Assembly: GCA_016873165.1 (NCBI GenBank)
Contig: VGXV01000021.1
Span: forward strand, 1 to 62,040
Length of the DNA stretch: 62,040 nt
Direction: 5' to 3'
From: Planctomycetota bacterium
GTDB lineage: Bacteria; Planctomycetota; Brocadiia; Brocadiales; Brocadiaceae
Each line of letters starts with the position of its first letter. Positions within the stretch are counted from its first letter, which is position 1. The position numbers were made by a program, and so were the translations under genes. Shown here one piece after another: positions 15,051-24,746 of this stretch. The notes beneath the pieces were generated by a model. The model did no database searches. It saw only the letters and a list, made by a program, of their open reading frames with translations, and had not been told where the DNA came from.

Positions 15051-17612
15051 CTACAAAGCTTCTTTTTCAAGCATTTCCCAATATTTTTTTGTTTTTATGT
15101 GATTGGGATCAATGGTAAGCGCTACTTTCCACAATTTTGCCGCCATTTCTTTGTTTCCTTGTTCGTAATGAACTATTCCTGCATGTAAAAGCGCTTCTGT
15201 ATGTGATGGTTCGATGCGAATGGCTTCTTCAAATTCTTTCAATGCAAGGACATTATTACCTGTCCTGAGGAATATGTATCCGAGATTAAAATGAAAATCG
15301 GGATTATCGGGCAGCAAACGAACTGCTTCTTGAAATTCCGTTAGCGCATTATCCATATCTCCCTTTTTTGCGAGAGAAGTGCCGAGATTATTGTGAGCAT
15401 ACGGATACAAAGGGTTGTGTTTTATTGCCTGACGATATTCTTCTATTGCTTTGTCCAACAGACCTTTTTTGTCATAAAGAGTTCCAAGATTGTTATGAAC
15501 ATACGCCAGTGTTGGGTCAATTTCCAGAGCAGATTGATATGCTTTTTCTGCAAGTTCAAACAGTTCCTGCGATTCGTAGATATTGCCAAGATTGTAATAT
15601 GCATCACTGTTTAATGAATCTGATATAAGCGCTCTTTCGTATTCGGCAATAGCATGTTCCTGCATGCCTTTTTTATTATACAGTACCCCTAAATTATTAT
15701 GCGCAGAGGTAAAATTGGGGTCAATTGTTAATGCAATAGTGTATTCATCAAGCGCTTCATCATATTGTCCTCTGTCAAAATAGATTTCTCCGAGATTATT
15801 GTGCGCTTGTTTGTAATTTTGGTTTATTTGTATTGCTTTTTTATAGGAAGAGATTGCCTTGTCCGGCAGATTCTTTTTTTTGTATGCATTTCCCATGTTG
15901 TAGTGCACCGCAGCATAACTGGTAAATCCTATTTCCTGTGATTTTTCAATAGCTTTGTGATAATACGCGAGAGCGGTATCCGGATCGTCTTTTTTGGTGT
16001 ACTGTGTGCCGAGGTTATTGTAGGTAGTAAAGCTGCAAAGGGGGTTTTGAGAAGAATTGTGCCAGAGGGTAAATTCATTTTTCCAGTGTTTGTTTTTTGT
16101 CATTGTTATGACAATACAAATTATGAAAACCGGAATGATAAAGGAGTATTTAAATATTCTTTTTTGATGAGTAATTGCAATTGAGAAAAAAATACAGAAT
16201 CCTATGAATGGCAAATAAAGATAGCGGTCTGCCATAAGGTTGCTTAATGGAATAATGTTTATGACGGGAAAGAGAGAAACAAAAAACCATAGTATTGCAA
16301 ACAATAAAAAATAAAAATTTTCATGGGGAGGAAAAGTTTTTTGGTTTTTGTCATAGTGCTGATGTTTGAAAGGTTGGGATATAGGATTGCTTTTCAAACG
16401 GAAAATGATAACAAACACAGAAATCAAAAATGAAAGTGAAACGATGAAGGCAATTGATAGTGGTGATTTTATGTGCAAGACGTGATAGTCCACATTAAGC
16501 TGACAAGGGATAAAGATGTTGGAAATGTATCTGCCGATTATTTTTATTGAAGTAAAAAGGGCTGCTGGAAAACTTTTCTCAGGATAATCGATCTTTTCCT
16601 GGATATTATGCAATATGATAAATCTGAGAATAAGATAAAGAATGCTGATTCCGATATAGCCAAGAAAATAAGGAGATAGTGATATTTTTGTAAAATTATT
16701 GAAGAAAAAACGAAATGTATTGTGCGGATAAATCTCTTTTGATGGATTATTTTGATACATTTCATTGTTGTTAGTATAGTGGGGGTGATGAGGGAAAGGA
16801 GGCGGTGTTTTAAAGAGGGAAGGATGTGGAAGATTTTCCCTTCGTTCATAAAAAAGGAAGCAATAGCAAAAAATTAATCCGGGCAGCACAATCGCGGATT
16901 CTTTTGAAAGTAATGCCAGAAAATAAGTTATCATTGCAGCGATATAGAAAGGAATAAAATATTTGATTTTAGGTATTGGGGTTGTTTCCGGATAGAACAG
17001 ACGAGAGTCTTGAGAAAGCGATTTTATGCCGGATAACAGAAAAAGTAAAAAAGAGATAAGTACAAAGTTGGTTGCGAGCAGGTCTTCTCTATAGCTTATC
17101 GCGTTTACCGTTTCGTTTACAATAGGATGCAGTATGAATAATAGAGAAGCCAAAAATGCATGATTAATAAACGATGTTTTGTTATATTTCTGCGGAGAAG
17201 TGATTTGTTTTGATGCATGGTTTAATAAATGGAATATGAGAATATAGGTAAGAAGCGAGTTTATTGAATGCGATAATATGTTTGTGATGTGATAACCCGT
17301 TGGGCGAGAATGCCAGAGTGAATAATCCACAAAATAAGAAAGAGTTACTATTGGTCTGTATGTCAGTTCTCCGGATTTGGTAAAATAATCCTGGGTAAAT
17401 AAGGTGGGGAAATTACTCCAATCTTCGATAAAATGGTTTTCTATAATCGTAGAATTGTCATCGTAAACAAATTGGTTTTGCAGGCAATTTAAATACGTGA
17501 GAATCGAAAGGGAGAAAAGAATAGAGATTGCTGTAATATGTAAGGATATTGTGTTGCGATATACCACAGATATTTTTCCCTCATTCTCTTTGGGAGAGAA
17601 ATACAATAACAA
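15051..17612 (-). CDS. TMTC-like multi-spanning membrane protein with nine or so TPRs (paralogue 3)
   Basis: An 853-residue protein, the longest of three paralogues here. After a first span, the loop carries FVYDD (about 49-53) and GELTYRPIVTLSYFVDYS. About ten spans extend to residue 520, with MADRYLYLPFIGF near 450. A hydrophilic insert rich in Pro, His and Asn (about 265-295) is special to this copy. TPR units, roughly nine and regular (YNNLG, AHNNLG, YYNLGNIY), fill residues 525-845. The role is inferred from TMTC enzymes as protein O-glycosylation, with the TPR domain on the extracytoplasmic side. It is divergent from the CYTH gene. Confidence 0.82.
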   Translation of the reverse strand: MLLYFSPKENEGKISVVYRNTISLHITAISILFSLSILTYLNCLQNQFVYDDNSTIIENHFIEDWSNFPTLFTQDYFTKSGELTYRPIVTLSYFVDYSLWHSRPTGYHITNILSHSINSLLTYILIFHLLNHASKQITSPQKYNKTSFINHAFLASLLFILHPIVNETVNAISYREDLLATNFVLISFLLFLLSGIKSLSQDSRLFYPETTPIPKIKYFIPFYIAAMITYFLALLSKESAIVLPGLIFCYCFLFYERRENLPHPSLFKTPPPFPHHPHYTNNNEMYQNNPSKEIYPHNTFRFFFNNFTKISLSPYFLGYIGISILYLILRFIILHNIQEKIDYPEKSFPAALFTSIKIIGRYISNIFIPCQLNVDYHVLHIKSPLSIAFIVSLSFLISVFVIIFRLKSNPISQPFKHQHYDKNQKTFPPHENFYFLLFAILWFFVSLFPVINIIPLSNLMADRYLYLPFIGFCIFFSIAITHQKRIFKYSFIIPVFIICIVITMTKNKHWKNEFTLWHNSSQNPLCSFTTYNNLGTQYTKKDDPDTALAYYHKAIEKSQEIGFTSYAAVHYNMGNAYKKKNLPDKAISSYKKAIQINQNYKQAHNNLGEIYFDRGQYDEALDEYTIALTIDPNFTSAHNNLGVLYNKKGMQEHAIAEYERALISDSLNSDAYYNLGNIYESQELFELAEKAYQSALEIDPTLAYVHNNLGTLYDKKGLLDKAIEEYRQAIKHNPLYPYAHNNLGTSLAKKGDMDNALTEFQEAVRLLPDNPDFHFNLGYIFLRTGNNVLALKEFEEAIRIEPSHTEALLHAGIVHYEQGNKEMAAKLWKVALTIDPNHIKTKKYWEMLEKEAL

Positions 17613-17700
17613 AAGACGTTAGTGTTATTATCTATATTTTGTTCAATTATCGCATATCAGTTCACTAATGAAAAGATATAATAGAAAAAACTGTTAGAAA

Positions 17701-18297
17701 ATGTTAGAGAGCGAACTGAAAATTAAAATTGAATCTCACGCAGATATATATTCCAGGTTAGGAGGAGATTTTAAAATTGTGGGAGGTTATTTTTCAAAAG
17801 ATATATATTTCGATTCAGAAAAATTCGATTTCAGTAAAAATGATAAAGTATTCAGATTAAGAAAACAAAGCGACAAATTTTTTATAACGTTCAAAGGGTC
17901 AAGGCAAAGCGATAATACGTTAATTATAAGAGATGAGTATGAGGTGGGAATTACTGACTATGAAATTGGATATAAAATTATTCACTCCTTAGGGTTTAAA
18001 CCATGCGAAATTGTTGAAAAACGGCGAGTAGAGATCAACTATTTTAAATTTGAAAATTTAAAAATATTTCTGGATACATTACCATTTATTGGTGATTTTA
18101 TGGAGGTCGAGGGAGAAAAAACCGATATATTAAAGATGATAGAATTCATCAATCTGGATTTAAACAATTCAACACAATTAAATTATAGCGAACTGTTTTT
18201 AAAGTATTGTGATGAAAATTCTATCTTACTCAAAAATCCGAGGATGCAATTCACATTTTATGATGAAAATATGTATTATAAAAAACGGCAACAGTAG
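17701..18297 (+). CDS. CYTH-domain protein (class IV adenylate cyclase/thiamine-triphosphatase-like)
   Basis: A 198-residue protein. The N-terminal ExExK signature is complete (Glu3, Glu5, Lys7 in ESELKIKI). Further basic residues of the CYTH tunnel are seen in FRLRKQ (about 56-61), FITFKG (about 65-70) and EKRRVEI (about 108-114), and an acidic pair in FMEVEGEK (about 136-143). The fold binds a triphosphate-containing substrate with two metal ions. Members make cAMP or hydrolyse thiamine triphosphate or inorganic triphosphate, and I cannot choose between them. It is divergent from the TMTC-like gene and upstream of a small orphan gene and cheV. Confidence 0.85.
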   Translation: MLESELKIKIESHADIYSRLGGDFKIVGGYFSKDIYFDSEKFDFSKNDKVFRLRKQSDKFFITFKGSRQSDNTLIIRDEYEVGITDYEIGYKIIHSLGFKPCEIVEKRRVEINYFKFENLKIFLDTLPFIGDFMEVEGEKTDILKMIEFINLDLNNSTQLNYSELFLKYCDENSILLKNPRMQFTFYDENMYYKKRQQ

Positions 18298-18436
18298 GGG
18301 AAGATGCTTTATACATTTTTATATTGTCGGGAATCTTTGTAATAATGTATGATATGTTCTATCGTAAATAGTAACAATGGTTTTCGTTGGAAATCTTGTA
18401 TAGAAAAAAATTAACAACTATTAAGGAGAAATAGTT

Positions 18437-18700
18437 ATGGAAGAATTTGCAATAAATAGTATTTCCAAAGGAAACTTCAGGAACATAGGAACAAAGGTAT
18501 TGGAAACACTTTCAGGGCAGAATCCAAAAATTACCACCACCGAACTTATACAAAAACTAAAGGAAAAGTGTTCTGTTTCTGAACTTGTAATGGATGCTAT
18601 TGCTTTATCATCACAAGAAAATAATAATAGTATGGTTCATTTCTGGACAGGTGTGTATGCGATGCTAGTGGAACTCTATCAAGTATGCCCGAACGACTAA
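18437..18700 (+). CDS. Small 87-residue protein of unknown function
   Basis: An AAGGAG stands 10 bases before the ATG, a good ribosome-binding site, so the gene is likely real. The product is soluble and mostly helical in appearance, with ITTTELIQKLKEKCSVSELV in the middle and a C-terminal segment MVHFWTGVYAMLVELYQVC that is amphipathic. I recognise no family or motif. It lies 150 bases upstream of cheV on the same strand, so a role beside chemosensory signalling is possible but unsupported. Confidence 0.65.
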   Translation: MEEFAINSISKGNFRNIGTKVLETLSGQNPKITTTELIQKLKEKCSVSELVMDAIALSSQENNNSMVHFWTGVYAMLVELYQVCPND

Positions 18701-18850
18701 TTGAAAGTCAGTTTCTGTACGAAAAAGACAAAAATTTTTTTAATACTTTGGGGAGAGTGTTAGTTTTTAGGTATTGATATGGGATAAACAGTTTTATTGT
18801 TAGAAATATTTTTAAGATAGGTAAATACTAACAACATACGGAGTATTATT

Positions 18851-19804
18851 ATGAGAAAACAACAAATTCTTTTGGAAAGTGGTACCAATGAAATGGAATT
18901 GCTGGAGTTTCTCATCAGAGGGCAGTCGTTCGGGGTAAATGTTGCCAAAGTACAGTCAATTGTGCAGTATGATCCGAAAACCGTTACAAAGGTAGCAACG
19001 GCTCCTTCCTCAATGATGGGAATGATGATGCATCGTGGCAAAACAATACCGCTCATTGATTTGGCAAACGCATTGGATATGCACAAGAAAAGCAGTGATG
19101 ATGCAAACAGCATATCGGTAGTAATAGTGACTGAATTTAATAATTCAATTAATAGTTTTCTGGTGGATGGAGTTAATCGAATTCATAGGCTTTACTGGGA
19201 TGCATTTGTGCCAATAAGCAATGTTATTAATACGAGGGGATTGGGTGTTATTGGCTCTGTGCATATTGAAGATAAAGAGGTTATGGTTGTAGATTTGGAA
19301 CATATTCTGTCCAGAATATTTCCACAATTAGCAATTGGGGAAGCTGCCAGTAAGGTGTTTCAAATAGAAAAAAAAGATGAGCGTGAAAATGTGGTTGTTT
19401 TTTTTGCGGAAGATTCCAAGACAATACGGGACAATGTCATCCGGGTACTTGGCAGTGCGGGATATAATAATGTGCGTGCATTTGAAAATGGACAAATGGC
19501 ATTTGATGCGCTGATGGAAATTCGTGATAAGGTGAAAGCGGAAGATTCATTTGCCGTTGAACTGCCGAATGTATTAATCTCCGATATAGAAATGCCAAAA
19601 CTGGACGGATTAACGTTGTGTAAAAGGTTGAAGAGTGATTCTTTCCTGAAAAATATTCCTGTGATTATGTTTTCCAGTCTGATAAACGATCAGATGGTTG
19701 TGAAATGTGAAAGCGTTGGTGCGGATAGTTATGTGACAAAACCGGAGATGAATAGATTAATAAATATGCTTGATGAGAGATGTTTAAAGAAGGGGGAGAA
19801 ATGA
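18851..19804 (+). CDS. cheV: Chemotaxis coupling protein CheV (CheW plus receiver)
   Basis: A 317-residue protein that starts like CheV (ILLESGTNEMELLEFLI). Residues 15-160 form a CheW domain. Residues 180-315 form a receiver: acidic residues Glu187-Asp188, phospho-acceptor Asp245 in LISDIEMPKLDG, and the conserved Lys in YVTKPEM near 298. All key receiver residues are present. It should couple receptors to CheA and be tuned by phosphorylation. Its stop overlaps the start of the PfkB-family gene (ATGA), suggesting translational coupling. A second CheW-containing protein is at 6189-7601. No cheA or receptor gene lies in the window. Confidence 0.92.
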   Translation: MRKQQILLESGTNEMELLEFLIRGQSFGVNVAKVQSIVQYDPKTVTKVATAPSSMMGMMMHRGKTIPLIDLANALDMHKKSSDDANSISVVIVTEFNNSINSFLVDGVNRIHRLYWDAFVPISNVINTRGLGVIGSVHIEDKEVMVVDLEHILSRIFPQLAIGEAASKVFQIEKKDERENVVVFFAEDSKTIRDNVIRVLGSAGYNNVRAFENGQMAFDALMEIRDKVKAEDSFAVELPNVLISDIEMPKLDGLTLCKRLKSDSFLKNIPVIMFSSLINDQMVVKCESVGADSYVTKPEMNRLINMLDERCLKKGEK

Positions 19805-20751
19805 ATATACTTGTTTCAGGTTCTGTGGCATATGATAGAATTATGGATTTTCCGGGAAAGTTTTCGGATCATATTCTTCCTGAAAAGATACATATATTGA
19901 ATGTATGCTTTATGATTAATGAGATGAAAGAAAATTTTGGCGGCACTGCGGGCAATATTGCTTACGCGCTTTCCCTGCTTGGTGAAACGCCAACGATCAT
20001 TGCTACTTCCGGTCGTGATTTTGAACCGTACAAAAAGTGGTTGGCAAAGCATAAAATACCTACAAATCATATTAAGGTAATAAGTGAAGAATTAACAGCA
20101 GGAGCATATATTACAACCGATCAATCCGATAATCAGATAACGGCATTTAATCCCGGAGCCATGAAATATCGTGCTGAGTTTGATTTCGATTCTGTGGCAA
20201 AAGAAGAAACATTGGCAATTGTTTCTCCCGGAAATTTGGATGATATGATAAATTTTTCAGGAATATATAAACAAAAGGGAATAAATTATATTTTCGATCC
20301 GGGACAATCTTTGCCTGCATGGTCAAAAGAGAATTTAATAGAAATCATTGATGGGGCGAAAATATTTATTTGCAATGACTATGAATTTCAACTTACACAA
20401 GAGAAGACATCCATGACAACTGAAGACATTATAAAGAAATCTGAGGTTTTGATTATAACAAAAGGGGAGTACGGCTCTACAATTATGTGCCGGGAGAACG
20501 GAACAACGAAGACATATGAAATTCCTGTAGCAAAAGCATCTTCTGTGAAAGATCCTACCGGAGCTGGCGATGCATATAGAGCCGGTTTGATAAAAGGACT
20601 GGTATTAAATAAAGGAATTGCTCATGCGGCAAAGATTGGAGCTGTATGTGCTGCCTACGCTGTTGAAGTTTATGGAACACAAAATTTTTACTTCACGAAA
20701 GATGAATTTAATGATCGATTTGAAGAAGCATTCAAAGAATTTCCTTGTTAA
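19801..20751 (+). CDS. PfkB-family sugar/nucleoside kinase (adenosine-kinase-like)
   Basis: A 316-residue protein of the ribokinase fold. The N-terminus MNILVSGSVAYDRIM, the substrate lid region NFGGTAGNIAYALSLLG (about 46-62) and the catalytic DPTGAGDAYRAGL near 252-264 (Asp in GAGD as base) are present. It phosphorylates a sugar or nucleoside using ATP; bacterial relatives with this N-terminus are often annotated as adenosine or carbohydrate kinase. The start at 19801 is preferred: GGGGGAGAA precedes it and it overlaps the cheV stop. Coupling to cheV is unexpected. Confidence 0.85.
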   Translation: MNILVSGSVAYDRIMDFPGKFSDHILPEKIHILNVCFMINEMKENFGGTAGNIAYALSLLGETPTIIATSGRDFEPYKKWLAKHKIPTNHIKVISEELTAGAYITTDQSDNQITAFNPGAMKYRAEFDFDSVAKEETLAIVSPGNLDDMINFSGIYKQKGINYIFDPGQSLPAWSKENLIEIIDGAKIFICNDYEFQLTQEKTSMTTEDIIKKSEVLIITKGEYGSTIMCRENGTTKTYEIPVAKASSVKDPTGAGDAYRAGLIKGLVLNKGIAHAAKIGAVCAAYAVEVYGTQNFYFTKDEFNDRFEEAFKEFPC

Positions 20752-21189
20752 TTATTATAACATATTGACGGATAGTTGTTTAAAAATCTTAAACAAAAAT
20801 ACCCGATTTTCTTGAAGTATAGTAATAACAATCTAATATTTTTAAATGGTTATTTTTCGTGTTGTGCAGCGGGGCTATCTTTTTGTATTGACCGAAAAAG
20901 TGGAATTTGTTACGATAAATCAGGTCTTCAGGCTTTTATTTTTATAGAACGGCGGATACGAATCTCTGCTTACACATGGCTTAAAATGGGTGGAAAACAG
21001 CATACCATTTCTGAATATATTGCTGAACTTCTTAACTACAGATCAAAGGCACGCCAAACATACTATTCTCAGTTTTCATTAGGATAAATTCCTGCTTAGT
21101 GAGAATAATTCAGTAACTTTTCATTTAAAGAGAGTACAATTTTAAAAATTATATAATTGTATTATTATCTGACTTTACTTCATTGACGT
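20752..21189. other. Intergenic region, no supported gene
   Basis: About 440 bases, AT-rich. A frame at 20776-21087 is open for 103 codons but has no ribosome-binding site, begins in a small hairpin (20776-20796) and matches nothing I know. I see no promoter of good quality and no terminator with a T-run. Confidence 0.4.
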
Positions 21190-23268
21190 ATGCAGAGAGA
21201 AATCAAATTAATACTGTTTGGAATATTGTTATATCCTGTATGTGCATTTGGCATTATAGGGTGTGCATCTACTCTTGGAAAAAATACAATTATTGAAGAA
21301 AAAGAACCAAAAACAGATATAAAACTCCGTCGCGATATAGATGAATGGACACTCCAATTGTATTCAGATGATCCCACGATACGAAGTTCTGCTGCTATTT
21401 CTCTGCTAGGATTGAATTTGCAAAATGCGCAGGAACCATTAACAACCATACTGGAAGAATCTAAAGTGCGTGAGGATGTTAAAATATCTGTTATAAAAGC
21501 CTTTGGATTTACCAGAGATGACCGTGCGGTTGAACAGTTAATACAACTTTTGAGTTGCGAATCCGAACCGGTTAAAACTGCTGCAATGAATGCCCTTGGG
21601 AGAATTAAAACAAGAAATTCAATAAATATGCTGGCAAACGCAATGTTAAACTCTAAGCAGTCAAAGGATGTTAAGATAGCATTGGCAAAGGCATTGGGCA
21701 ATACGAACGATCAGGATGCTGTAGAACCTTTAATTAAAATGCTTCGGGTTGATGATAGTGATTTAAGAGAAACTGTGATGGCATCTTTAGAAAAGATTAC
21801 AAAAGTATCAAGCAATAATGATTCCTCATGGTGGAAGGAATGGTGGCTGCGCAATAAATCGAAAACACGTGAGCAATGGCTGGAGGAGATTGTATTTAAA
21901 CAGGAAGAAAAGATGCAGCAACTAGAGGCAAAGATTGAAAAATTGAAACAGGAAGTAGCACAAAAATCTATCAAACTCCTCGAACTTGGCTATGATAAGA
22001 TAGGTCCTGCATTATTGAGTGAAGCAATTAAAAGCGATTATCCTGAAGTAAGAATTTTTGCCGCAAAAGAGCTGGCAAAGATTAACGAATCATCAATAGT
22101 AGAAATACTGATCAACGCAATATCCGATAAAGAAGAAGAAGTGCGTATTGAAGTTGTTCAAACACTGGGAGTGATTGGGGATGAAAAAGCGCTCAACCCG
22201 TTAATCCGCGCTTTGGATGATGAAAGTTTGATTGTGAGAGAAAAAGCTGCTAAGGCGCTTGGACAATTAGGAAATAACGAGGCGGTAATGGTTTTAATCG
22301 AGGCGTTGAACAAGAAAACAAATTCTTCTATTGTTTGTTCTATCATAGAATCATTAGGCAAGATTGGAGATGTAAGATCGGTAGACACATTAATTAACTT
22401 CCTGGCAAATGAGAAACCGGAAATAAGGGAGTGTACTGCGGCATCCCTTGGAAAACTCGGCGATGTGCGCGCGGTAGAACATTTAATTGCAGCTTTGAAT
22501 GATGAGGAAGAACGCGTGAGATGGTATGCCGCGGATAGTTTGGGAAAAATCGGCAATCCCATTTGTGTTGAATCCCTTATTAAACGCTTGTCTGACAACA
22601 GTGCCCGCGTAAGAGAATCGGCAGTGACTGCTCTTGGACAAATAGGGAACCAGCAAGCAATTGAGGCGTTGATAAAAGCGCTTGAGGATGTTGATAAACG
22701 GGTTGTAGATCAGGCTGCCGAACGGTTGGTTAATATCGAGGATGCGACATTTGATATTATGGATTCTGTGGCAACAAGTTTTTATAATAATGCGGATTAC
22801 AAGAGGGCGGAAACTGTGCTTGCCAGGATAATTACAAAATACGCAAAATTCCCGGAATTGCAGGATAAGGTTTCGCAGATTAAGATAAAACAGGCAAAAA
22901 CATTATTTGCGTTAAAAGATTGGCAGAATGCGCTTAATGTATATGAAGAAATTTCAAAACAATATTCGGGCGATGACACCATAAAAATAGAACTTGTTCA
23001 GTGTATAAAAGAATTAAAACAGTTTGACCGTGCGTTAAAATGGTTTACTGTGTGGCTTGAAGAAAATCCCCAAAATTACCAATTATGCTGGCAAGGTCGT
23101 TTGGATATTGCTTCCGCCATGTTTGAGCAAGGGAAGTATGAAAATGTGAAGGATCTTATCAATGCACTGAAGATGGAAGATCCTAATCTGGGCGGAGAAG
23201 AATTTAAATTCCGGTTTCAGGCATTAAACGACCAATGCAGAAACGGTGTTGCCAATTCGAAAGGATAA
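21190..23268 (+). CDS. HEAT-repeat lipoprotein with C-terminal TPR-like region
   Basis: A 692-residue protein with a lipoprotein signal ending GIIGC (Cys25). Residues 45-210 hold HEAT/PBS-lyase-type repeats, followed by a coiled coil (about 235-262, EEKMQQLEAKIEKLKQEV), then a second and longer array of HEAT units (about 270-520) with the repeating pattern AVEALIxALxD...VRxxAAxALGxIG. The C-terminal 170 residues resemble TPRs. It has no visible enzyme motif and should be a scaffold held at the membrane facing the periplasm. The spacing to trkA is 88 bases, but a functional connection is not evident. Confidence 0.82.
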   Translation: MQREIKLILFGILLYPVCAFGIIGCASTLGKNTIIEEKEPKTDIKLRRDIDEWTLQLYSDDPTIRSSAAISLLGLNLQNAQEPLTTILEESKVREDVKISVIKAFGFTRDDRAVEQLIQLLSCESEPVKTAAMNALGRIKTRNSINMLANAMLNSKQSKDVKIALAKALGNTNDQDAVEPLIKMLRVDDSDLRETVMASLEKITKVSSNNDSSWWKEWWLRNKSKTREQWLEEIVFKQEEKMQQLEAKIEKLKQEVAQKSIKLLELGYDKIGPALLSEAIKSDYPEVRIFAAKELAKINESSIVEILINAISDKEEEVRIEVVQTLGVIGDEKALNPLIRALDDESLIVREKAAKALGQLGNNEAVMVLIEALNKKTNSSIVCSIIESLGKIGDVRSVDTLINFLANEKPEIRECTAASLGKLGDVRAVEHLIAALNDEEERVRWYAADSLGKIGNPICVESLIKRLSDNSARVRESAVTALGQIGNQQAIEALIKALEDVDKRVVDQAAERLVNIEDATFDIMDSVATSFYNNADYKRAETVLARIITKYAKFPELQDKVSQIKIKQAKTLFALKDWQNALNVYEEISKQYSGDDTIKIELVQCIKELKQFDRALKWFTVWLEENPQNYQLCWQGRLDIASAMFEQGKYENVKDLINALKMEDPNLGGEEFKFRFQALNDQCRNGVANSKG

Positions 23269-23356
23269 GTGGCAAAAGCTATTGTATCATATCCATAACA
23301 GTATCAATTTTAAAATAAAGTATATTATAAAAAAGAGGCAGGAGTTAAGAACATAA

Positions 23357-24712
23357 ATGAAAATCCTCATTATAGGGGCCGGCGCTGTTGGCTTTAATCT
23401 CGCGAAGCAATTATCGAAAGAGGGCCATGATATCTCCGTTATAGACAAAGACCAAGATAAGGTAGATCGTATTGCGGAAAAACTGGATGTTTCAGTTGTG
23501 TTAGGTGTTGCCACATCTCCGGAAATTCTTGAAGAAGCCGGGATTAAGAATACAGATATAGTATTGGCCGTAACAAATAGCGATGAGATAAATATTGTGA
23601 CGTGTATCCTCTCTTATAACTACAATGTAAAAACAAAGATTGCAAGAATAAGAAATCCTGAATTTTCTGAGAAAAAATCATGTGTGCATCAAAGCGGGTT
23701 TCACATAGACTATATAGTAAACCCGGAAATGATAACAATTAATTCCATTTTGGATATTATCGGAACCCCGGGAACAAACTATGTGGCGGATTTTAGAGGG
23801 GGAGATATCTTGCTGAGAGGATTTAGTGTGCCTGCGAATGCTCCGATAGTTGGGAAAAAACTTGCTGATCTGGAAGAAATTGAATATACGGATTCCTTTC
23901 TGATAGTAGCCATCCAGAGGAATGAAGAAATGATTATCCCTACGGGGGAAACGGAACTCAAACCTAATGACAACATTTATGTGGTTGTGGCAAAAGAAGC
24001 GCTGCCATTTTTCTTGCCGATGGTTAATAGAAGAGCAGATGAAGTTGCAAAGGTAGTTATATATGGCGTAAACCGTGCCAGTCTTAATTTGGCTAAAAAA
24101 CTGGAAGAGAGAAAAATCGGAGTTACTATTATAGAACCTATGAAGGAAAAAGCGGAGGAAGCCGCATCAGTACTTGATAAAACTATTATCCTGAAAGGCG
24201 ACGCATTGGATATCGATCTTCTGAAAGAATCTTCCATTGATGTGGCGAATTTTTTCGTGGCTTTTTCTGAAAATGAACGAAGCAATCTTCTTGCTTCATT
24301 ATTAGCAAAGAGACTTGGGGCAAAAAAGGCAATTGTGCTTACGGAAGATCCTGCATTTGTGCCCATTATTAACTCTCTTGGTATTGACGTTGTAATAAAC
24401 CCAAGGCTCATAACCGCAGGGTCCATATTACAGCATATTCGGAGAGGAGATACGCTTTCTGTTGTAAAGTTTCAGCAAAGCGAAGCCGAAGCTATGGAGT
24501 TAATAGTATCGGAACATTCAAAAATTTTGGGAAAACCCTTAAGAGAAATACACTTCCCCAAAGGCGCCATTATCGGTGCAATTTCAAAGAATGGTGTTAT
24601 GAAATTGCCCACGGGGGGCACTATAATAAACCCTGGAGAAAGTGTAATTGTCTTTGCTCTTCCCCATGCTATAGAAAAAGTTCAGTCCCTCTTTTCCAAT
24701 GGAAAAGGTTGA
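23357..24712 (+). CDS. trkA: Trk potassium uptake regulator TrkA
   Basis: A 451-residue peripheral membrane protein with two RCK units. The first NAD-binding domain starts MKILIIGAGAVGFNLAKQLS and has the acidic end of strand 2 (VIDKD). A TrkA_C domain follows (about 140-225). A second Rossmann domain starts VVIYGVNRASLNLAKKL (about 233), and a second TrkA_C domain ends the protein. This full-length double form is the one that gates TrkH-type channels in response to nucleotides. It lies 34 bases upstream of trkH. Confidence 0.94.
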   Translation: MKILIIGAGAVGFNLAKQLSKEGHDISVIDKDQDKVDRIAEKLDVSVVLGVATSPEILEEAGIKNTDIVLAVTNSDEINIVTCILSYNYNVKTKIARIRNPEFSEKKSCVHQSGFHIDYIVNPEMITINSILDIIGTPGTNYVADFRGGDILLRGFSVPANAPIVGKKLADLEEIEYTDSFLIVAIQRNEEMIIPTGETELKPNDNIYVVVAKEALPFFLPMVNRRADEVAKVVIYGVNRASLNLAKKLEERKIGVTIIEPMKEKAEEAASVLDKTIILKGDALDIDLLKESSIDVANFFVAFSENERSNLLASLLAKRLGAKKAIVLTEDPAFVPIINSLGIDVVINPRLITAGSILQHIRRGDTLSVVKFQQSEAEAMELIVSEHSKILGKPLREIHFPKGAIIGAISKNGVMKLPTGGTIINPGESVIVFALPHAIEKVQSLFSNGKG

Positions 24713-24746
24713 ACATAATATCTCCATTTCTTAAAACTCATCGCTT

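Noticed and set aside
20776-21087. Open frame of 103 codons after the PfkB-family gene
   Set aside because: No ribosome-binding site, it begins inside a small hairpin, composition is not gene-like and no family is recognised.
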